From positions 1,550,001-1,614,000 of the forward strand of contig OY969422.1 in assembly GCA_963699215.1 (NCBI GenBank): a stretch of 64,000 nt of DNA. The letters run 5' to 3'. Numbering within the stretch: position 1 is the stretch's first letter; each line of letters begins with the position of its first letter. Source of the stretch: VRUE01 sp963699215 (GTDB taxonomy: Bacteria > Actinomycetota > Thermoleophilia > Solirubrobacterales > 70-9). Both the position numbers and the translations under genes were made by a program. The notes below the pieces were generated by a model that saw nothing but the letters and a program-made list of their open reading frames with translations, was not told the origin of the DNA and searched no databases. Of this stretch, positions 49,696 through 58,156 are shown in pieces.

Positions 49696-50132
49696 CGCCC
49701 CGCCGCCTCTCGTCTGATCGCCTCTATCTGTTCCCGCAGCCAGGCCGCAGCCGCCTCACGGGCGCGAGCCTCGACGTCGGCGTTCGTGCCCGCGGCGGCG
49801 GTGGCGCTGCGCTCGGCCTCCTCGACCCGCTTCTCGGCCGCCGCGGCCTGCGCCTCGATCTCGGCCAGGCGGCTCTCGGCCGCCGCGATCGCGCGATCCT
49901 TGGCCTCGCGCTCGCGGTCCAGCTCGTCGGCGTGTTCGCGCCGCAGCCCCTCGAGCGCTTCGGCGCTCGTCTGCCGCTCGCGCTCGAGGTCGGCTTCGAG
50001 CGCCCTGATCTCGGCGGTGGCTCGCTGCTCGGCCGCGGCGGCGGACTCCGCGGCCCCCCGCAGCCGGCGCTCGGCCGCTTCGACCTGTGCGTCTATGTCC
50101 TCGCTGTCGGGCGCGCGCCTTTCCTCGCTCAT
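49692..50132 (-). CDS. coiled-coil hypothetical protein
   Basis: 146 codons. Nearly the whole protein is an Ala/Glu/Arg-rich coiled coil (ERRLRGAAESAAAAEQRATA, LDREREAKDRAIAAAESRLA). No signal peptide or membrane segment. TAGATT lies 8 nt before the ATG, a leaderless layout. It is the first gene of the nadB-hyuA-hyuB unit. Role unknown. Confidence 0.75.
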   Translation of the reverse strand: MSEERRAPDSEDIDAQVEAAERRLRGAAESAAAAEQRATAEIRALEADLERERQTSAEALEGLRREHADELDREREAKDRAIAAAESRLAEIEAQAAAAEKRVEEAERSATAAAGTNADVEARAREAAAAWLREQIEAIRREAAGR

Positions 50133-50146
50133 CCCCGTCCAATCTA

Positions 50147-51101
50147 TTACGTGGAGGCGCGATCCTGGGCGAGCACCTCGCGGTAGGCGACGATCGTCCG
50201 TTCCGCCATCCGCGTCGCCGAGAGCGAGGCCGCCCGCGCGGCGCCTTCGACTCTGGGGTCCCTCGCTGTCAAGTGAGGCCGGACGGCTTCCCCCCAGCCG
50301 GCCAGATCGAAGGGGGCGCAGAGGGCTCCCTCGATCCCGGCGAGGGCGAAGGGCGCCATCCCGACCGGGGTCGAGAGGACGGCGACGTCGCAGGCGAGCG
50401 CCTCGACGCAGGCCAGGCCGAAGCCCTCGTAGTCGGAGGTGACGAGCACCGCGTTGGCAGCGTTGACCCAGAGCGGCATCTGGTCGGGCTCGATCGAGCC
50501 GCCTGTCAGCAGCTCCGCTCCACTGGCGGCGGCCAGCTCGACGGCGCGGTCGGCGCGCTTCTCCGCGCGGTCCGGGTTGGCGGGGAAGAGCAGGTAGCGG
50601 CCATCCGGGTCGAGACCGAGCTCGCGGCGCGCCTCGGCGCGCGGGAGCGGCCGGAAGCGGCCGAGGTCGGGACCGCAGGGCAGGACCGCCGAGCCGGCGA
50701 TGCGGGGAAGGCCCGGCCTGTCGTCCTCGGGCGCGAAGAGGGCGCGCGAGACCGCGGCGACCAGGTCCGCGCGCCGGACGAGACGACGCGAGAGCGGCCC
50801 GACCACGGGGTGGCGCACGTCGGTGCCGTGGAAGGTGACGACGAGCGGCCTGGCGCCGGCCAGCAGCGCGGACCAGGCCGTCAGCCCGTAGTGGACGTGG
50901 ACGAGGTCGAACGTCTCGCGGCGCAGCAGCCGGCGCAGGCGCAGGGCGGCGGGGATGTAGTGGCTGGAGCCGGGGGGAAAGGCGAAGACCTCGACCTCGA
51001 CGCCGAGCCGGCGGATCTCCTCGACCTGGTCGCGCACCCACCGACCCCGCTGGGGCGCCGCGGTGTCCGGGAGCGAAGTTGGTGACGACCAGCACCCGCA
51101 T
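50147..51101 (-). pseudogene. family 4 glycosyltransferase with a one-base frameshift
   Basis: From the ATG at 51101 the frame gives MRVLVVTNFAP and then garbles; from 51067 on the rest of the protein is in the +1 frame (DTAAPQRGRWVRDQVEEIRR, LVVTFHGTDVRHPVVG, and the GT4 signature DYEGFGLACVEALACDVAV). Removing one base of the CC at 51067-51068 joins them into a normal GT-B enzyme of about 318 residues. A TACGCT box lies 9 nt before the ATG. Either the gene is mutated or there is a sequencing error. It would transfer a sugar from a nucleotide donor. Confidence 0.8.
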
Positions 51102-51243
51102 CGGCCGCTGAGCGTACCCGCAGCGGGGGGCGGGGTCCGTCTGTTGCGGACTTTTGACATTTCGGCCGCAGAATTGGCCCATTTACGTCTAGATCCGTTA
51201 CGCCGGGCCTTGCAGCATCGGGGCAAACCGAAAGGAGGCTTCG

Positions 51244-51492
51244 ATGATCTACGCGCTGATGGGCTTCGCTCACGCCGCGATCGAGCGGCGGCTGCGGGCA
51301 ATCCGGACCCTCGCTAGGGGCGAGGGCGGGCAGGGGACGGTCGAGTACGTCGGCCTGATCCTGCTCGTCTCGCTGCTGATGGTGGGGATGGTGGCGGCGA
51401 TGAAAGGGTTCAACGGCAAGCAGGGGACCGAGCTTGCCGGGGTGATCGTCGACAAGATCGAGCAGGCGGTCGACAAGGTGGCGTTCAAATGA
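51244..51492 (+). CDS. Flp/Tad-type pilin subunit
   Basis: 82 codons with a perfect Shine-Dalgarno sequence (AAAGGAGG). Charged leader, then the prepilin cleavage site and hydrophobic helix: GEGG|QGTVEYVGLILLVSLL, with Glu at +5 as in Flp pilins. A Lys-rich tail follows. The assembly genes (tadABC, prepilin peptidase) are not in the window. TTGACA at 51154-51159 may belong to its promoter. Confidence 0.78.
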   Translation: MIYALMGFAHAAIERRLRAIRTLARGEGGQGTVEYVGLILLVSLLMVGMVAAMKGFNGKQGTELAGVIVDKIEQAVDKVAFK

Positions 51493-51604
51493 GCCTGGAG
51501 GAGGGGCGGCTCGCGACGATGCGGGTCGCCCCGCTCGCGCCTGCGCCCGTGTTGCCGAAGGGGCTGCGCGGGCTCGAGGCGGCGATAGCGACCGACGCGA
51601 GGCT

Positions 51605-51622
51605 TATGCTGTATTCCAGCAT
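51605..51622 (+). promoter_or_regulatory. -10 box and operator over the antitoxin start
   Basis: ATGCTG-TATTC-CAGCAT (51606-51622), perfect 6-bp arms, ends on the antitoxin ATG and overlaps a TATGCT -10 (51605-51610). This is the place and form expected for autorepression by the antitoxin. Confidence 0.6.
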
Positions 51623-51857
51623 GAAGCATCGAACCCAGCTATATCTCGACGAGGGTCAGTACCGCTGGCTCCGACAGCGGGCGGGCAAGTCCGGCAGCAT
51701 CGCCGCCGCGGTCCGCGAGCTGATCGACGCCGAGCGCGCCCGACTCGCCGATCCAGCGGCCGACCCGCTGCTCAGGTTCCTGGTCGAGGAGGCGCCAGGC
51801 CGTGGCCGCGAGGGCACCAGCGTGACCACGCTGGACCGCGACGTCTACGGCTCATGA
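51621..51857 (+). CDS. antitoxin of a VapBC-type pair
   Basis: 78 codons from the ATG at 51621; a frame from 51489 is longer but would run through the promoter. Ribbon-helix-helix-like start (MKHRTQLYLDEGQYRWLRQR), helix SGSIAAAVRELIDAERARLA, and an acidic C-terminal end that would bind the toxin. The stop overlaps the toxin ATG as ATGA. A palindrome over its own start suggests autorepression. Confidence 0.8.
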   Translation: MKHRTQLYLDEGQYRWLRQRAGKSGSIAAAVRELIDAERARLADPAADPLLRFLVEEAPGRGREGTSVTTLDRDVYGS

Positions 51858-52267
51858 GGTCGGTCTTCGTCGATACCAGCGCGTTCGTCGCGCTGCGCAA
51901 CGAGTCCGAGGCCGAGCACGAGCGGGCGCGGGCGGCTCTCTCCGGTCTGCTCGAGGCCGGGGCGACGCTCTTCACCTCCAACTACGTCTTCGCCGAGACC
52001 TATACGGCGTTGCTCGTCAGGGTCGGGCGCGAGGAGGCGATCGAGTGGGGCCGCCGTTTCCGGGCCAGAGAGGCGATCGAGCTGGTCCGGCTCGAGCCCG
52101 ACGTCGAGGACGAGGCCTGGGAGATCCTCGAGCGCCACGGGGACAAGCGCTGGAGCTACGTCGACGCCACCTCGTTCGCCCTGATCGAGCGCGACGGCGG
52201 CGGTGAGGCGTTCGCCTTCGACACCCACTTCTCCCAGCGCGGCCTGCGCGTGGTGCCGGAGCCCTAG
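51854..52267 (+). CDS. PIN domain toxin (VapC-type)
   Basis: 137 codons. PIN-domain acidic residues are in FVDTSAFVAL, YVFAETYTAL, YVDATSFALIE and FDTHFSQRG. VapC toxins are Mg-dependent RNases; the target RNA cannot be told. Coupled to the antitoxin by ATGA. It lies between a pilin gene and rph with no sign of a mobile element around it. Confidence 0.88.
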   Translation: MRSVFVDTSAFVALRNESEAEHERARAALSGLLEAGATLFTSNYVFAETYTALLVRVGREEAIEWGRRFRAREAIELVRLEPDVEDEAWEILERHGDKRWSYVDATSFALIERDGGGEAFAFDTHFSQRGLRVVPEP

Positions 52268-52311
52268 CCACCTCGACGCCGAGCCGGACTCGCTCATGAC
52301 AGACTCGCGGC

Positions 52312-53037
52312 ATGCCAGCCTCGCGTAGCTACGACAGGGCGCCGGCCGACATCCGGCCCGTCGACATCGACCCCGGTTTCGTCGCCACGGCCGACGGCTC
52401 GGCGCTGATCTCGATCGGCAAGACGCGGGTGATCTGCACCGCCTCGGTGAACGAGTCGGTGCCGAAGTGGATGCAGGGGCGGGGCAAGGGCTGGGTCACC
52501 GCCGAGTACGCGATGCTGCCCGCCTCGACCGGCGACCGCAAGGCGCGTGATATCTCGCGTGGCAAGCAGGACGGGCGCGGGGTCGAGATCCAGCGGCTGA
52601 TCGGGCGCTCGCTGCGCGTCGTCGTCGATTTCAAGGCGCTGGGCGAACGCAGCGTCTACGTCGACTGCGACGTGCTGCAAGCCGACGGCGGCACTCGCTG
52701 CGCGGCGATCACCGGCGGCTATGTCGCCCTGCGGCTGGCCTTGCAGAAGCTGCTCGAGGCGAAGAAGGTCGAGACGATGCCGCTGACCGGATCGGTGGCG
52801 GCGGTCAGCGTCGGCATGGTCGACGGGCGGGCGCTGTGCGACCTCGACTACGGCGAGGACTCGCGCGCCGAGGTCGACGCGAACGTGGTGATGACCGGCG
52901 ACGGCGGTCTGGTCGAGGTGCAGGCGACGGCGGAGCGGATGCCGCTCTCTCGCGCCTCGCTCGACGAGCTGCTCGGCCTCGCCGAGATGGGCATCTCGAG
53001 GCTGCGCCAGGTGCAGGAGCGGGTAGCCGGGACTTGA
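52312..53037 (+). CDS. rph: ribonuclease PH
   Basis: 241 codons. Phosphorolytic 3'-5' exoribonuclease that trims tRNA ends. GKTRVICTASV, RGKGWVTAEYAMLP, GRGVEIQRLIGRSLR and CDVLQADGGTR are conserved. The next gene starts inside its stop (TTGA), the usual rph-rdgB pairing. Confidence 0.97.
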   Translation: MPASRSYDRAPADIRPVDIDPGFVATADGSALISIGKTRVICTASVNESVPKWMQGRGKGWVTAEYAMLPASTGDRKARDISRGKQDGRGVEIQRLIGRSLRVVVDFKALGERSVYVDCDVLQADGGTRCAAITGGYVALRLALQKLLEAKKVETMPLTGSVAAVSVGMVDGRALCDLDYGEDSRAEVDANVVMTGDGGLVEVQATAERMPLSRASLDELLGLAEMGISRLRQVQERVAGT

Positions 53038-53633
53038 TCTTCGCCACGGGCAACAGGCACAAGCTGCGCGAGATGCGCGAACTGCTGCCCGGGCTCGAGC
53101 TGGAGCCGCTGCCGGAGGGGGTCGAGCTGCCGCCGGAGGAGGGCGAGAGCTTTGCCGCGATCGCGCTCGACAAGGCGCGCGCCGCGCACGAGGCGACGGG
53201 CCGGGCCACGATCGCCGACGACTCGGGGATCGGCGCCGTTGCGCTCGGCGGCCGTCCGGGCATCCACTCCGCCCGCTATGGCGGCCCCGGCGCGACCGAC
53301 GAGGAGAACTTGGAGAAGCTGCTGCGCGAGGTGGCCGCGGCGGGAGACGAGCGCGGGGCCTACTACGTCTGCGCCCTGGCTCTGCTCGAAGCCGACGGCT
53401 CCGAGCACGTCTTCGAGGCCCGCTGCGAGGGCCGCCTGATCGAGCGGCCGCGGGGCGAGGGCGGGTTCGGCTACGACCCGGCCTTCGTCCCCGATGCGAC
53501 CGGCCCCGACGACGCGCGCACCTACTCGGAGATCGCCCAGGCGGAGAAGAACGAGATCAGCCATCGGGGCCGCGCCGCGAGGCTCCTGGCCCGGCACCTG
53601 AGCGACGCCGAGGCGGTCCGGGCAGAGCGATGA
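53034..53633 (+). CDS. rdgB: non-canonical purine NTP pyrophosphatase, RdgB/HAM1
   Basis: 199 codons from the TTG at 53034 that overlaps the rph stop. IFATGNRHKLREM, IADDSGIGA, GGFGYDPAFVP and EISHRGRA are the family motifs. It removes ITP, dITP and XTP. The start is fixed by the conserved N-terminus beginning at once; no other start codon is available nearby. The next gene overlaps as ATGA. Confidence 0.96.
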   Translation: MIFATGNRHKLREMRELLPGLELEPLPEGVELPPEEGESFAAIALDKARAAHEATGRATIADDSGIGAVALGGRPGIHSARYGGPGATDEENLEKLLREVAAAGDERGAYYVCALALLEADGSEHVFEARCEGRLIERPRGEGGFGYDPAFVPDATGPDDARTYSEIAQAEKNEISHRGRAARLLARHLSDAEAVRAER

Positions 53634-54538
53634 TCCGCACCAAGAGCGGGGCGGCGGCGCTCTCGATCGCCTCCAACTCGGTCCTGATCGCGATCAAGCT
53701 CGCCGCCGGGGCGATCACCGGCTCGATCGCGATCGTCACCGAGGCGGTCCACTCGCTGATCGACCTGATCGCCTCGGTCGTCGCCTTCGTCTCGGTGCGC
53801 AAGGCCGACGAGCCGGCCGACGCCGACCATCCCTACGGCCACGAGAAGGTCGAGAGCCTTGCGGCGACGATCGAGGGGATGCTGATCCTGGTCGGAGCGG
53901 GGATCATCGTCTACGAGGCGACCCACCGGCTAGCGGTCGGGGCCCAGGTGGAGGCCCTGGGCGTCGGCATCGCGGTGATGGCCTTCTCGGTAGTGGCCAA
54001 CCTGTGCGTCTCCACGGTCCTCTCCCGCCAGGCCAAGCGGCACGACTCGCCGGCGCTGGAGGGCGACGCCGCGCACCTGCGCACCGACGCGCTCACCTCG
54101 GCCGGCGTCCTCGTCGGCCTCGCGGTCGTCCAGGTAACCGGCATCGTCGCTTTCGACTCGATCACCGCGCTGGCGGTTGCCGCCGCGATCGTCATCGCCG
54201 GGCTGCGGATCATCCGCCGCTCCTCGGGCGTGCTGGTCGACGAAGCGCTGCCCGACGTCGAGATGGACGGGATCGAGGCGGCTATCGCCGCCGCTCGCAC
54301 CCCCGAGGTCGCCGGCTACCACAAGCTCCGCGGCCGCCGCGCCGGCAGCCGCCGCTACGTCGACCTGCACGTCCAGTATCGCTCGGGGACCAGCCTCGAG
54401 CGGGCCCACGAGCTCGCCCACGAGATGCGGGCCGAGATCGAGGCCCGAATCCGTCGCGCCGATGTCCTCATCCACGTCGAGCCGGAGACCTCGTTCCACG
54501 ATCCGGCCCGCGACGACGGGCCGTTCCGCGCCGGTTGA
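53630..54538 (+). CDS. cation diffusion facilitator transporter
   Basis: 302 codons. Six membrane helices and a C-terminal cytoplasmic domain. Metal ligands: HSLID in helix 2 (VTEAVHSLIDLIAS) and HLRTD in helix 5 (AAHLRTDALTSAG), the HxxxD/HxxxD-like arrangement of zinc/iron/manganese CDF exporters. C-terminal domain with YHKLRGRRAGSRRYVDLHVQ. Co-transcribed with rph and rdgB (ATGA overlap), although there is no obvious functional link. Confidence 0.94.
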   Translation: MIRTKSGAAALSIASNSVLIAIKLAAGAITGSIAIVTEAVHSLIDLIASVVAFVSVRKADEPADADHPYGHEKVESLAATIEGMLILVGAGIIVYEATHRLAVGAQVEALGVGIAVMAFSVVANLCVSTVLSRQAKRHDSPALEGDAAHLRTDALTSAGVLVGLAVVQVTGIVAFDSITALAVAAAIVIAGLRIIRRSSGVLVDEALPDVEMDGIEAAIAAARTPEVAGYHKLRGRRAGSRRYVDLHVQYRSGTSLERAHELAHEMRAEIEARIRRADVLIHVEPETSFHDPARDDGPFRAG

Positions 54539-54544
54539 GGCGGT

Positions 54545-54694
54545 CTACGGATTTGGCAGCAGGTTCACCGCGGCGGCGAGGCCGACGGCGATAACGGTGA
54601 CGGTGTAGCCGGTGTAACCGCTGATCGCAAAGAGGACGGCGGCGATCGCACAGACGGCCACGACGGTGATCCAGGAGGCTCGGGCGAGGGTCAC
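54545..54694 (-). CDS. small two-helix membrane protein
   Basis: 49 codons from the GTG at 54694 to TAG at 54545. The product is two hydrophobic helices joined by GYTG (ASWITVVAVCAIAAVLFAIS, then TVTVIAVGLAAAVNLL) ending LPNP. It fills the gap between the convergent CDF gene and the divergent roadblock gene. Evidence is the membrane-like composition and the fit to the gap; there is no recognised family. Confidence 0.55.
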   Translation of the reverse strand: MTLARASWITVVAVCAIAAVLFAISGYTGYTVTVIAVGLAAAVNLLPNP

Positions 54695-54713
54695 TGCCGG
54701 TATTTTGGCCGAG

Positions 54714-55094
54714 ATGGACGACGTTCGGAAGAGCGAGGCGATCTCACCCGAGGCGGCAGGGGGCGCTCTCGCCTACCTGACCGAGATGTCGCCCGACCTG
54801 CGCGGCGCCGCGATCCTCGGGCGCGGGGGGGAGGTGCTCGCCGCCAGCGGCACGTCGGATCACTGGGGGGAGGACGCCGCTGCCCTGCTCGAAGTTGCCG
54901 ACCGCGCCGGCGGCGAGCCGATCGAGCAGATCCACATCGGCACCGAGCAGGGCGAGGTCTTCGTCATGCGCCACGCCGGCCTCGTGGCGATCGCGGTGAC
55001 CGACCGGTTCGCGCTCGCCTCGCTGACCCTCTTCGACCTGCGGTCGCTGCTGCGCGACCTGGCCGGCGGTGGCGACGGACGAGTGGGAGGGTGA
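54714..55094 (+). CDS. roadblock/LC7-type protein
   Basis: 126 codons from the ATG at 54714, with TATTTT 7 nt upstream (leaderless layout). LRGAAILGRGGEVLAASG and EVFVMRHAGLVAIAVTDRFA match the roadblock/LC7 fold, which in bacteria usually binds small Ras-like GTPases of the MglA type. No GTPase gene is nearby. It heads a run of overlapping genes leading to tldD and tldE. Confidence 0.75.
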   Translation: MDDVRKSEAISPEAAGGALAYLTEMSPDLRGAAILGRGGEVLAASGTSDHWGEDAAALLEVADRAGGEPIEQIHIGTEQGEVFVMRHAGLVAIAVTDRFALASLTLFDLRSLLRDLAGGGDGRVGG

Positions 55095-55100
55095 CGGCGA

Positions 55101-55325
55101 ATGCCGCCTAAGCCGCACCGTGTCCTGCTCGACCGGGTCTCCGGCTACGCCGACGAGGCCGCCGCCTACATGCGCCGTCGCCGCGCCTCGCGCCGGCCGT
55201 TCGCCCGTCTCTACTACGTCGGCGGCCGGGCTGAAGACCACGCCGTCGACTCGGTCGCGGGCGGCGAGCTCTTCGTCGCCGCCGGCAGGCTGATCGAGGT
55301 TGCCGGGAAGCGGCCGAAGCCGTGA
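55101..55325 (+). CDS. small basic hypothetical protein
   Basis: 74 codons, 6 nt after the roadblock stop; its own stop overlaps the tldD start as GTGA. Arg-rich, no membrane segment; a short beta pattern (RLYYVGGRAEDHAVDSVAGG). No family recognised. The tight spacing supports it as a real gene of this operon. Confidence 0.65.
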   Translation: MPPKPHRVLLDRVSGYADEAAAYMRRRRASRRPFARLYYVGGRAEDHAVDSVAGGELFVAAGRLIEVAGKRPKP

Positions 55326-56716
55326 GCCGGCCCGACGCGCTGCTCGACCCGCCGGTTGCCGAGCGAGTCCTCTCCCGCGCTCTCGCCAACGGCGGCGAGT
55401 TCGCCGAGGTCTTCGCCGAACGCCGCACCGGCCTGACCCTGGCGATCGACGAGTCGCGCGTCGAGTCGGTCCAGGCAGGCTCCGAGGAAGGGGCCGGCGT
55501 GCGGGTGCTGAGCGGCGGCACGACCTACTTCGCCCATGTCGACGGGCTCGACCCGGCCGATCTCGAGCGAGCCGCCGACGAGGCCGCGGCGGCGCTGCGC
55601 GGCGACCGCGCCGAGCCGCGGCCGCTGCGCGCCGAGGCCCTGGGCCCACAGCCGGTCGAGCGGCCGCCCGGGGAGGTCCCCGCCGCGCGCAAGGCGGAGC
55701 TGTTACGCGAGCTCGACGAGCGGGCGCGCTCGGCCGGCGGCGAGATCGCCCAGGCGTCGGCCTCCTACGGCGAGGCCAGGCGCGAGGTGGCCGTCGCCAA
55801 CTCCGACGGCCTCCTCAGCGGCGACGACCGTACCCGGGTGCGGATCGGCGCCCAGGCCGTGGCGCGCCGAGGCGACCGGGTCGAGACCGGGGCGGAGACG
55901 CTCGGCGGCCACCGCGGCTTCGAGCTCTTCGACGACGACCCGGCGGCGATCGCGGCGAGCGCCGCCGACAAGGCGCTCACCCTGCTCGATGCCGGCCCGG
56001 CGCCGACCGGCTCGATGCCGGTCGTGGTCGGCGGCGGCTTCGGCGGCGTCCTCTTCCACGAGATGACCGGGCACGGCCTCGAGGCCGACCATGTCCAGAA
56101 GGGCGCCAGCGTCTACGCCGGGAAGCTCGGCGAGGCGGTCGCCCAGCCGCTGCTCACCGCGTATGACGACGGCCGCTTGCCGGGCGAGTGGGGCAGCGAC
56201 GCGATCGACGACGAGGGGACGCCGACCCAGAAGACCAGGGTGATCGAGGAGGGGCGCCTGTCCAGCTTCCTCTACGACCGGCAGAGCGCCGAGCGCGACG
56301 GCCTCGCCTCGACCGGCAACGGGCGCCGCGAGAGCTTCCGCAGCTTGCCCATACCGCGCATGACCAACACCTACATCGCCCCGGGCGAGGCCGAGCCCGA
56401 GGCGATCATCGGCGAGGTCGAGAGGGGCTTCTACGCGGTCTCCTTCGCCGGCGGGCAGGTCGACCCGGCGACCGGCGACTTCGTCTTCGGCGTCAACGAG
56501 GGCTACCTGATCGAGGGCGGCCAGGTGACGCGACCCTGCCAGGGGGCGACCCTGGTCGGCAACTGCTTGCAGGCGCTGGCCGCGATCGACGCCGTCGGCA
56601 ACGACTTCTGGATGAAGACCGGGATGTGCGGCAAGGGCGGTCAGAAAGTGCCGGTCGGGACCGGCCAGGGCCACGTCCGGATCGCCTCGATGACGGTCGG
56701 GGGCACCGAGGCATGA
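55322..56716 (+). CDS. tldD: TldD family metalloprotease
   Basis: 464 codons from a GTG. The zinc motif HExxxH is present as FHEMTGHGLEAD (near residue 246), with GATLVGNCLQALAAIDAVGN and GMCGKGGQKVPVGTGQ at the C-terminus. TldD is the catalytic subunit of the TldD/TldE protease, which processes small peptides such as microcin precursors and the CcdA antitoxin. The tldE-type gene follows with an ATGA overlap. Confidence 0.94.
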   Translation: MSRPDALLDPPVAERVLSRALANGGEFAEVFAERRTGLTLAIDESRVESVQAGSEEGAGVRVLSGGTTYFAHVDGLDPADLERAADEAAAALRGDRAEPRPLRAEALGPQPVERPPGEVPAARKAELLRELDERARSAGGEIAQASASYGEARREVAVANSDGLLSGDDRTRVRIGAQAVARRGDRVETGAETLGGHRGFELFDDDPAAIAASAADKALTLLDAGPAPTGSMPVVVGGGFGGVLFHEMTGHGLEADHVQKGASVYAGKLGEAVAQPLLTAYDDGRLPGEWGSDAIDDEGTPTQKTRVIEEGRLSSFLYDRQSAERDGLASTGNGRRESFRSLPIPRMTNTYIAPGEAEPEAIIGEVERGFYAVSFAGGQVDPATGDFVFGVNEGYLIEGGQVTRPCQGATLVGNCLQALAAIDAVGNDFWMKTGMCGKGGQKVPVGTGQGHVRIASMTVGGTEA

Positions 56717-58068
56717 GCGGCCTCGGCGAGCTGGCCGAGCGCGCCGTCGAGCGCGCCGTCGCGGCTGGCGCGGGCGACGCCGAGGCCTACGCTGGCCAAG
56801 CGGAGAACCGCGAGATACGCGTCCACGCCGGCGAGGTCGAGAGCCTCACGGCGGCGACCCAGCGCGGCCTTGGCCTGCGCGCTTGGATCGGCGGCCGGGT
56901 CGGCTACGGCTACGGGACCGATCTCTCGGCCGCGGGCCTGGCGACGATCGCCGCGCGCGCCGTCGAGGCGGCTCGCGTCGCCGACGAGGACGAGTTCGCG
57001 GCCGCTCCCGAGCGCGCCGCCGAGCGGCCGGCGGACGCAGCTGGCCTGAGCGACCCCGCGGGCGCCGAGTGGTCGCCGGCCCGGGTCGCCGAGCTGGCGC
57101 TGGCGGTCGAGCGCTCGGCGCTGGCGGTCGACGGGGTCGCCGCGGTCGAGCAGGCGGTCTACTTCGACAGCGCCGAGCAGGTCGCCATCGCCTCCTCCGC
57201 CGGGCTCGGGGGCGAGTACGAGACGACGAGCTGCTACGCCTACCTGCAGGCCCTGGCCGAGGGCGAGGGGGGCCACGAGACCGGCCTCGGCTTCGGGCTC
57301 GCCCGTGGGCCGGCGGGTCTCGATCCGGCTGCGATCGGGCGCGAGGGCGCCGAGCGCGCCACCGAGATGATCGGCTCGACCAAGCCCGCCTCGCGCGCCT
57401 GCCCCGTCGTCCTCGATCCCACCGTCGCCGCCAGCTTCGTCGGCCTGCTCGGCAAAGCCGTCGGCGCGGATGCCGTCCAGCGCGGCCGCTCGCCGCTCGC
57501 CGGGCGGCTCGGCGACGAAGTGGCGGCCGAGGCCTTCGTGCTGCACGACGACGGCCTCGACCCGGCCGGCTTCGCCGCGGCGCCGATCGACGCGGAGGGA
57601 ACGCCGCGCCGGCGCACGGCGCTGATCGAGGACGGGCGGCTGCGGACCTTCCTCCACGACTCCTACACGGCGCGGCGCGGCGGCGCTGCTTCGACCGGCA
57701 ACGCGGGGCGCTCCGGGTACCGCGTGCCGCCCGGCGTCTCGGCCTCGAATCTGGTCGTCGGCCCAGGCGACGCGAGCCTGGAGCAGCTGCTGCGCAAGGC
57801 GGGCGATGGCGTCTATGTCAACGACGTCGCCGGCCTCCACTCCGGCGTCAACCCGGTCACCGGCGTCTTCTCGGTCGGCGCCTCCGGTCGGGCGATCAGG
57901 GGCGGCGAGCGAGCCGAGCCGCTGCGCGAGTTCACGATCGCCGGCGACCTGGTCTCGATGCTGCGCGCGGTGCGCGCGGCCGGATCGGCGTCGCGCTGGG
58001 TGCCCTTCGGCGGCTCGGTCTGCACCCCGCCGCTGCTGATCGGCGAGATGTCGGTCAGCGGCGCCTGA
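56713..58068 (+). CDS. pmbA: TldE/PmbA family protein, TldD partner
   Basis: 451 codons from the ATG at 56713. Same fold as TldD but without HExxxH, as expected for the non-catalytic TldE subunit. Recognisable are TQRGLGLRAWIGGRVGYGYG and DGVYVNDVAGLHSGVNPVTG near the end. It ends 88 bp before HU; the gap contains the HU promoter and ribosome site. Confidence 0.92.
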   Translation: MSGLGELAERAVERAVAAGAGDAEAYAGQAENREIRVHAGEVESLTAATQRGLGLRAWIGGRVGYGYGTDLSAAGLATIAARAVEAARVADEDEFAAAPERAAERPADAAGLSDPAGAEWSPARVAELALAVERSALAVDGVAAVEQAVYFDSAEQVAIASSAGLGGEYETTSCYAYLQALAEGEGGHETGLGFGLARGPAGLDPAAIGREGAERATEMIGSTKPASRACPVVLDPTVAASFVGLLGKAVGADAVQRGRSPLAGRLGDEVAAEAFVLHDDGLDPAGFAAAPIDAEGTPRRRTALIEDGRLRTFLHDSYTARRGGAASTGNAGRSGYRVPPGVSASNLVVGPGDASLEQLLRKAGDGVYVNDVAGLHSGVNPVTGVFSVGASGRAIRGGERAEPLREFTIAGDLVSMLRAVRAAGSASRWVPFGGSVCTPPLLIGEMSVSGA

Positions 58069-58156
58069 GAACCCTCGCGCCCCCAGGCACGCTATGACGC
58101 CGTGTGCGCTGTTAGATTGCCGCCCGACCTCAACGACAGGACGGAGGAGCTTCGAC

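Noticed and set aside
51854..52267. PIN toxin pair as a sign of a genomic island
   Set aside because: No integrase, tRNA boundary, direct repeats or composition break is visible around it; it lies between ordinary housekeeping genes.
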